Shown here: positions 5,931-9,744 of the stretch, piece after piece
Layout of the letters: every line of letters begins with the position of its first letter
How positions within the stretch are numbered: the first letter of the stretch is position 1
The notes under the pieces: model-generated
Told to the model about the DNA's origin: nothing
The model's database searches: none
The model's input: only the letters and a program-made list of their open reading frames with translations
Position numbers and translations under genes: made by a program
Source of the DNA: Bacteroidota bacterium
Lineage (GTDB): Bacteria > Bacteroidota > Bacteroidia > NS11-12g > UBA9320
Assembly (NCBI GenBank): GCA_003484585.1
Contig: DNBZ01000311.1
Location: 1-9,744, forward strand
Length of the DNA: 9,744 bases
Direction: 5' to 3'

Positions 5931-7133
5931 ATGAGAAATATACTTTTAATACTCCTAGTTTATTCTATTTCGAGCTTTGCCCAGGTAGATAGTTTCCCCT
6001 ATTTTAGTAATCATACTAACGATATTACAAATATTATTTTCAGCCCAGATGACAAGTACATTCTTACCTCGAGTTGGGACGAAACTATAGTAATACATAG
6101 AAATGACTCTACTTGTGACACCGTACAGGTGCTTCGCGATTTCAAAGGAGCAGTAAACACAATGGCATTTAGCAGAGATGGTTATAAACTGATAGCTGGT
6201 GGCCAAGATGGCATTTTAAATATGTACACCTTTAGCGATTCTTTCTTTATACTAGCTAATATAGACGCTCAACTCCTTCTAAACAATGCACAGATAGAGA
6301 AGCTTATTTATGGTCCTGGAATGCGTATTATCTTTAGTGCAGGATCAGATGGTCGCTTTATTATCTATGATTTAGTAAAAGAAAAGCCAATGATTTTGAA
6401 AGGTAATAGGCCAATATGTGCTGCTGCAGTAGCCATAGATAGAATGAGCTATTTCATAGCAAACGATGGCAGTCCACTTATTCAACAGTTTGATATCTTT
6501 GGTAAACTACTGAACACTTTCGAAGGTCATAGCAATGATATCACCGATCTATTGGTAACCGTAGACAGGAAATATTTAATATCTAGCTCCAAAGACAAAA
6601 CCATCAAAATATGGGACATAGCAAATGCCAAAGTAGCCCATACTTTCACTGATCATACTTGGTCTGTAACCGATATAGATATGGACCCATTTGGGCTCTA
6701 CCTAGTAAGCGGCAGTTTAGACGGAACGGTGCACTTATACGATCTAAAAGCACGAACCACTTTAAACTCATATGCACTCACTGGTTTCAAAGTGAATGCG
6801 GTAGCACTTTCCCCATCTAATACCACCATAGCAGCGGCTGCACAGCCTACAGGCGTGAAAAATCCTGCAGGATTTTTCACCATCCCAACAGGCTTGAAGC
6901 CTAGGAAAGTAGTACTTCCTAAGATTATGGACTTAGAACCACTCATAGCAAAAGAACAAGCTAAAGAGCAAGCTAAAGAGCAAGCTAAGAAAGATAAACA
7001 AGCAAAGAAAGAGTCTAAAGAAAAACCCAAAAGTACCAAAGAAACTAATACTAAACCAGATAAGCAGGCTAATAAAGAATCAGTACTGGAAATATCTGAA
7101 CAAGTAAAAATCACTATAAAAGACAATGAGTAA
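5931..7133 (+). CDS. secreted seven-blade WD40 propeller protein with Lys/Glu-rich tail
   Basis: The 400-aa product starts with a signal peptide (MRNILLILLVYSISSFAQ), so it acts in the periplasm or envelope. Seven WD40-like repeats follow: about residues 25-58 (HTNDITNIIFSPDDKYILTSSWDETIVIH), 68-102, 112-148, 155-190, 197-232 (GHSNDITDLLV...SSSKDKTIKIWDI, the most canonical), 239-273 and 280-318. This is the number needed for one closed beta-propeller, a protein-binding scaffold with no expected catalytic activity. From residue 340 a low-complexity tail (three EQAK copies, then KKDKQAKKESKEK) is highly charged and probably disordered. The last blade is irregular where a 26-bp DNA palindrome encodes VKNPAGFFT. 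The gene lies 17 nt after the permease, and its stop overlaps the RidA start by 8 nt, so it could be an envelope partner of the exporter; that is inference. Confidence 0.9.
   Translation: MRNILLILLVYSISSFAQVDSFPYFSNHTNDITNIIFSPDDKYILTSSWDETIVIHRNDSTCDTVQVLRDFKGAVNTMAFSRDGYKLIAGGQDGILNMYTFSDSFFILANIDAQLLLNNAQIEKLIYGPGMRIIFSAGSDGRFIIYDLVKEKPMILKGNRPICAAAVAIDRMSYFIANDGSPLIQQFDIFGKLLNTFEGHSNDITDLLVTVDRKYLISSSKDKTIKIWDIANAKVAHTFTDHTWSVTDIDMDPFGLYLVSGSLDGTVHLYDLKARTTLNSYALTGFKVNAVALSPSNTTIAAAAQPTGVKNPAGFFTIPTGLKPRKVVLPKIMDLEPLIAKEQAKEQAKEQAKKDKQAKKESKEKPKSTKETNTKPDKQANKESVLEISEQVKITIKDNE
6855..6880. repeat. perfect 26-bp palindrome inside the WD40 coding region
   Basis: The arm GTGAAAAATCCTG is followed immediately by its exact reverse complement, with a PstI-type CTGCAG at the centre. 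It encodes residues 309-317 in frame (VKNPAGFFT), and the opposite strand in the matching frame encodes the same peptide. Flanking bases are not complementary, so the symmetry ends sharply. It may be a small dispersed palindromic element, a protein-binding site or a strong mRNA hairpin. Confidence 0.8.
6954..6989 (+). repeat. three tandem 12-bp repeats encoding EQAK
   Basis: GAACAAGCTAAA, GAGCAAGCTAAA and GAGCAAGCTAAG are in-frame copies of one 12-bp unit at residues 342-353 of the WD40 protein. They differ at one or two bases. The unit length keeps the frame, so copy number could change by slippage and lengthen or shorten the charged tail. Confidence 0.85.
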
Positions 7134-7542
7134 AGAGATACTAAATAGTAGCAAAGCCCCAGAACCAGTAGGGGCATATCCTCACGCCCGTAAAGTAGGA
7201 AACCTACTATTCCTGAGCGGAGTAGGACCACGAGAGCGTGGCACCAAAAAAATACCTGGTGTAGAGCTAAAAGAAGATGGAACTATATCTAGCTACGACA
7301 TAGAGAAGCAATGCCACTCGGTGTTCAATAACGTAAAAACAATACTTGAAGACTCAGGAAGCAGCTGGGATAACGTGGTAGATGTCACTGTTTTTCTAAC
7401 CAATATGAAGGATGATTTTAAGATTTATAACCGTTTGTATGCAGAGTATTTCAAAGACAATCAACCTTGCAGAACTACACTTGAAATCAATTGCTTACCT
7501 ACTCCTATCGGCATAGAGCTGAAGGTGATAGCTACGATATAA
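7126..7542 (+). CDS. RidA/YjgF family enamine-imine deaminase, possibly 2-aminomuconate deaminase type
   Basis: RidA-family proteins are small cytoplasmic trimers that hydrolyse reactive enamine/imine intermediates to ketoacids and ammonia. This 138-aa protein is full length for the family, with GAYPHARKVGNLLFLSG (residues 16-32), VVDVTVFLTNM (84-94) and the C-terminal block CRTTLEINCLPTPIGIELKVIA. Arg116 corresponds to the substrate-carboxylate-binding Arg105 of E. coli RidA, and Tyr18 and Glu131 also align with active-site positions. The insertion GVGPRERGTKKIPGVEL after the first block resembles, from memory, the 2-aminomuconate deaminase branch of tryptophan/3-hydroxyanthranilate degradation, but no other gene of that pathway is in the window, so the substrate remains open. 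Translation is probably coupled to the WD40 gene through ATGAGTAA. It is the last gene of the plus-strand run. Confidence 0.92.
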   Translation: MSKEILNSSKAPEPVGAYPHARKVGNLLFLSGVGPRERGTKKIPGVELKEDGTISSYDIEKQCHSVFNNVKTILEDSGSSWDNVVDVTVFLTNMKDDFKIYNRLYAEYFKDNQPCRTTLEINCLPTPIGIELKVIATI

Positions 7543-7547
7543 AACAG

Positions 7548-7599
7548 TTTGTCCTCCTTCGGTACTCGGCTCGTGCCTTACCGAACTCAGGATGACAAA
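7548..7599. repeat. REP-like inverted repeat downstream of ridA-type gene
   Basis: TTTGTCCTCC at the left end pairs with GGATGACAAA at the right end (9 of 10). Inside, TTCGGTA pairs with TACCGAA and GGC-TCGT-GCC closes the tip, with CTCA bulged on the right arm. The outer unit TTTGTCATCCTGAG (minus strand) is, as I recall, the hallmark of short dispersed intergenic repeats common in Flavobacteriia. It begins 5 nt after the deaminase stop, so its hairpin would lie at the end of that mRNA. Confidence 0.6.
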
Positions 7600-7700
7600 A
7601 GCTCCGCAGAGAATTCTCGCGATAAGATCACAAAAGCACATCATAATGACCTTGTCATTCTGAGTAAATTTTTATGCAGTGCAACGGAATATAAATTTGT
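7600..7700. repeat. further palindromic segments of the same repeat block
   Basis: Three weaker symmetric pieces follow. GAGAATTCTC (7609-7618) sits in a GC/GC-extended stem. AATGAC-CTT-GTCATT spans 7645-7659. AAATTTTTAT/ATATAAATTT arms lie across about 7667-7698, after GTCATTCTGAG, a variant of the same repeat motif. No open reading frame here looks real. The block resembles two degenerate REP-like units placed head to tail. Confidence 0.45.
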
Positions 7701-7721
7701 ACCGAAAAATGGACAAGAACA

Positions 7722-7754
7722 AAAAATGCCAAGTCGAATTGACTTAGCATTTTT
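7722..7754. terminator. bidirectional terminator between deaminase gene and dapA
   Basis: Arms AAAAATGCCAAGTC and GACTTAGCATTTTT enclose a 5-nt GAATT loop, with A-runs and T-runs at the outer ends so that it can end transcription in both directions. The single non-pair is C/A for plus-strand RNA but a G-U wobble for minus-strand RNA, so it should fold slightly better for dapA. Confidence 0.75.
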
Positions 7755-7783
7755 CTATAGCTTCAAATATTCTAATTTGCTAC

Positions 7784-8650
7784 TCAGAGCATTGCCTCAT
7801 CCAGCGATTTTTCTGTGGTCTTATTCACGGGCACTACGGGTAGTCTAAATTCATTTTGGCATATTCCCAACTTATTTAGTGCATACTTCACTCCTCCGGG
7901 ATTTCCATCCATAAAGATAGCTTTCATCAGCGGCAATAGTTTATAATGCAAATGCTTGGCATTTTTAAAATCTCCATCAAGAGCATAGTTTACCATCTGG
8001 CTAAATTCCTTGGGATAGGCATTACCTAATACGGATATCACGCCTTGCATTCCTGCTGCTATATACGGCATAGTATAATTGTCATCTCCGCTTATCACTC
8101 CAAAATCTTCAGGTGCTCCACGTATCACATCCATACAGATATCTAGACTTCCGCTAGCTTCTTTGGTGCACACTATGTTAGGTAGCTGAGCTATACGTAG
8201 CGTAGTTTCTGCACTTACCAAAGAACCCGTTCTGCCAGGCACATTGTACATTATCACAGGAAGCGGAGTAGCATCGCTCACCGCTTTATAGTGTTGGCAG
8301 ATCCCTTCTTGACTAGGCTTATTATAGTACGGGCTTACACAGAGTATCCCATCTACTCCTTCCAGATTTTCAGATTTCAGTCTCTCCACTACTGCAGCAG
8401 TACTGTTACCTCCTATACCAAATACGATAGGCAATCTTCGTGCATTTATTTCTATTACCTTTTGGAGAATAGCTTGTTGCTCTTCATTATTTATTGTCGG
8501 ATTTTCTCCTGTAGTACCCATTACTACTAGGTAATTTACTCCGCCATCTACGAGATGATTCGTTAGTCTTTCTAGCCCTAAGTAGTCTATGCTTCCATCT
8601 GCATTGAAAGGAGTAACCATGGCTACACCTAATCCTTTAAACTTTTCCAT
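7784..8650 (-). CDS. dapA: 4-hydroxy-tetrahydrodipicolinate synthase
   Basis: DapA condenses pyruvate with aspartate semialdehyde, the first committed step of diaminopimelate and lysine synthesis, in the cytoplasm. The 288-aa length is typical of this class I aldolase TIM barrel. GTTGE carries Thr46-Thr47; Tyr108 is in YYNKP; Tyr135 and Arg140 are in MYNVPGRTG; the Schiff-base Lys163 is in CTKEASG; GDD at the strand-seven end and GVISVLGN follow. All catalytic positions are present, so the enzyme should be active. It starts at the A shared with the stop of the upstream gene (TAATG), so it is translated from the same message as the DUF6913-like protein. Related N-acetylneuraminate lyases and KDG aldolases share the fold, but the YYNKP and NVPGRTG motifs together favour DapA. 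It ends before a clear terminator. Confidence 0.96.
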   Translation of the reverse strand: MEKFKGLGVAMVTPFNADGSIDYLGLERLTNHLVDGGVNYLVVMGTTGENPTINNEEQQAILQKVIEINARRLPIVFGIGGNSTAAVVERLKSENLEGVDGILCVSPYYNKPSQEGICQHYKAVSDATPLPVIMYNVPGRTGSLVSAETTLRIAQLPNIVCTKEASGSLDICMDVIRGAPEDFGVISGDDNYTMPYIAAGMQGVISVLGNAYPKEFSQMVNYALDGDFKNAKHLHYKLLPLMKAIFMDGNPGGVKYALNKLGICQNEFRLPVVPVNKTTEKSLDEAML

Positions 8651-9162
8651 TATTTGATGTATTGTTTTATATCGTTAAATAATTCTTCAGAAGTCTCTGA
8701 AAGGCTTTTTATCATGAAATCTTGAGCAAAGGAATACTGCTCAAAATGTTTGCCTATCCGTGTCTTAGAGACGGAATAGGTAGAAATAGCCTGCAACTCA
8801 TTGCGACCTATCATATCTAGATTAATAAGGTAATCAAAGTCTTTTGCTATAAACTTACCTACAGCTGAAGCTTTAGGTAATTTCCAAAAATTTAAGTCTT
8901 TTTTACAGAAGTAATCTTCTTTATAGCTTGGCACTAAGTCTCCCAAATCTTTCTCTTCTAAGAACCCAATGGTTACCACTTTTTTACCCGCAGCTTCAAA
9001 ATAGTGTATCACTTTATTAAGTAGCTGTGTTGAAGTCTTTTTTACATCATACACTACTCCTACTTCTCGCACATTACTCATCTTTTTAAGCGGTTCCGAT
9101 TTATCAGATTGCTTATGCCTTGCTAAGCTTCTTCGCCCTATATTTATTTGAAAGTCTGACAA
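8650..9162 (-). CDS. DUF6913-like conserved flavobacterial protein, TTG start
   Basis: This is a 170-aa soluble protein with no signal peptide and no established function. From memory it resembles the DUF6913 group found in Flavobacteriia. After a basic N-terminus (GRRSLARHKQSDKSEPLKK), the segment VREVGVVYDVKKTSTQLLNKVIHYFEAAGKKVVTIGFLEEK is a strand-helix-strand unit. SVGKF-like and DYLINLDMIGRNELQAISTYSVSKTRIG then look like a second alpha/beta unit with a conserved aspartate-rich centre. The start is TTG: the frame is closed by a TGA ten codons upstream and holds no ATG before it, while the next ATG (residue 28) would remove the basic N-terminus. Its stop and the dapA start share one base (TAATG). 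The pairing with dapA suggests co-expression but does not show a role in lysine synthesis. Confidence 0.88.
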   Translation of the reverse strand: MSDFQINIGRRSLARHKQSDKSEPLKKMSNVREVGVVYDVKKTSTQLLNKVIHYFEAAGKKVVTIGFLEEKDLGDLVPSYKEDYFCKKDLNFWKLPKASAVGKFIAKDFDYLINLDMIGRNELQAISTYSVSKTRIGKHFEQYSFAQDFMIKSLSETSEELFNDIKQYIK

Positions 9163-9167
9163 GAGAA

Positions 9168-9200
9168 CGAAGGTACGGATTATTATTATTCAGAAACAAA
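9168..9200 (-). promoter_or_regulatory. promoter of the DUF6913-dapA operon
   Basis: On the minus strand TTTG (9200-9197) and TACCTTCG (9175-9168), one base off TAnnTTTG, are 21 nt apart. The -7 element ends 5 nt before the TTG start codon. The -33 TTTG is formed by the T-run of the upstream terminator, so terminator and promoter share sequence. Confidence 0.45.
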
Positions 9201-9229
9201 AAAAGCATTGCCTGTGAGCAATGCTTTTT
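9198..9229 (-). terminator. intrinsic terminator after the surface-protein gene
   Basis: Minus-strand RNA forms a perfect 12-bp stem, AAAAAGCATTGC/GCAATGCTTTTT, with a TCACAG loop and a seven-T run. It lies about 25 nt after the stop codon of the DUF1566-type gene. It is also nearly symmetric on the plus strand, but no plus-strand gene precedes it here. Confidence 0.85.
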
Positions 9230-9253
9230 GTTAAAGATAGGGTAGTTTAATGC

Positions 9254-9744
9254 TCAATCCTGACGGACACATCTACACTGACCACTCTTATTTTTAGGCA
9301 AAGAAGAAGCATATGGAACTGCAGTATTAAAATCAACGAAAAACGCAGATTCCATACTGTTCTCACTGCTGGACCAGAATGACCCATCGTTTTCACCTAT
9401 ACCGTCCAGATCAGGAGCAGCCGTTCTAAGTGCTTTTAATTCTTCATACGAAGGCATATACCAATCTGAATGACCGTATGCATCTAAGTCTGCACACTTA
9501 TTAGCAAGATGAGCACCTCCTATTAAAGCTATTTTAGCCGTATTCCCAGCTCCATCTTGAGTATTTGTAGCAGCTGTAACATCATCTGGACCCCAAATGC
9601 CTGCACCACTGTTTGTTGGAAAGATATATGTCTTTTTACCTGCAAACGTAAAACTCTCTAGACCGAAGGCTGTAAACTCAACCTCATTTCCGTATCCTGT
9701 GCCAGATGTGGTAGTAGCATATGCTCTCACGTAGTACTTCTTAT
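9254..9744 (-). CDS. C-terminal part of a surface protein with FN3-like and DUF1566-type domains
   Basis: The reading frame is open at the window edge, so only the last 163 codons are present and the true start lies outside; the GTG at 9730 is an internal valine. The visible N-terminal part (KKYYVRAYATTTSGTGYGNEVEFTA) is the end of a fibronectin-III-like repeat of the kind strung together in Bacteroidetes surface proteins. The rest is a DUF1566/Fib_succ_major-type domain: GKKTYIFP, then GHSDWYMPSYEELKAL (a strongly conserved family block), FWSSSEN...AFFVDFN and a final QCRCVRQD with two cysteines. Such modules occur in secreted lectin- or adhesin-like proteins; ligand unknown. No type IX sorting domain follows the DUF1566 region. 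The gene is monocistronic at its 3' end, closed by the terminator. Confidence 0.9.
   Translation of the reverse strand, partial: KKYYVRAYATTTSGTGYGNEVEFTAFGLESFTFAGKKTYIFPTNSGAGIWGPDDVTAATNTQDGAGNTAKIALIGGAHLANKCADLDAYGHSDWYMPSYEELKALRTAAPDLDGIGENDGSFWSSSENSMESAFFVDFNTAVPYASSLPKNKSGQCRCVRQD

Noticed and set aside
6954..6989. Possible CRISPR-like or minisatellite array
   Set aside because: The 12-bp units are contiguous without spacers, are in frame within a coding region and number only three.
6698..7231. 177-codon minus-strand open frame opposite the WD40 gene
   Set aside because: It is rich in Ser/Leu/Cys repeats that simply mirror the EQAK/Lys-Glu repeat DNA. It shows VKNPAGFF only because of the palindrome, and it has no independent domain or start context.
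7549..7848. 99-codon plus-strand open frame after the deaminase gene
   Set aside because: It runs through the REP-like block and the terminator and then antisense into the end of dapA. The composition is not protein-like.
7784..9162. Sialic-acid catabolism operon (N-acetylneuraminate lyase reading of the aldolase)
   Set aside because: The YYNKP and NVPGRTG motifs fit DapA better, and no sialic-acid gene is adjacent.
9728..9730. GTG as start of the DUF1566-type gene
   Set aside because: The frame continues upstream to the window edge with KKYY before VRAYA, the usual end of an FN3-like strand, so this GTG is an internal valine codon of a truncated gene.

Overview
The window looks like chromosomal DNA of a Bacteroidota member, most likely a Flavobacteriia relative. 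Four things point this way. The base composition is AT-rich with frequent ATA/AGT/TTA codons. No purine-rich Shine-Dalgarno sequence stands out before the starts. Several genes carry the phylum-specific -7 promoter element TAnnTTTG, some with a TTG/TTTG -33 element 19-21 bp upstream. The protein types also fit: the long Bacteroidetes-type urocanase, a DUF6913-like protein, and a surface protein with an FN3-like segment plus a DUF1566-type domain. I cannot name genus or species.

Layout. (1) 1-1904 (-): 3'-truncated urocanate hydratase of histidine degradation. (2) 2079-2903 (+): unrecognised secreted or outer-membrane beta-rich protein. (3) 2900-3563 (-): a two-gene operon of a four-helix membrane protein and a 66-aa XRE-type regulator; its promoter carries two related palindromic sites 21 bp apart. 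(4) 3702-7542 (+): a tightly packed run of NatA-like ABC ATPase, NatB-like permease, a secreted seven-blade WD40 propeller with a Lys/Glu tail, and a RidA-family deaminase. Two of its three junctions are identical 8-nt ATGARTAA overlaps. (5) 7543-7783: a gene-free stretch with REP-like inverted repeats and a bidirectional terminator. (6) 7784-9162 (-): dapA (lysine/diaminopimelate synthesis) preceded by a DUF6913-like gene with a TTG start, joined by a TAATG stop/start. (7) 9198-9229: terminator for (8) 9254-9744 (-), the C-terminal part of a modular surface protein that runs off the window.

The genes are mostly ordinary housekeeping and accessory loci. Histidine catabolism, lysine synthesis and ABC export are not obviously linked. 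The features most worth a second look are the duplicated operator of the XRE/membrane-protein module, a perfect 26-bp palindrome inside the WD40 gene that encodes the same peptide on both strands, the unusual exporter-WD40-RidA grouping, the REP-like block at 7548-7700, and the repeated placement of -7 elements only 4-8 nt before start codons, which suggests leaderless or nearly leaderless mRNAs. I saw no IS element, CRISPR array, tRNA, rRNA or phage gene.
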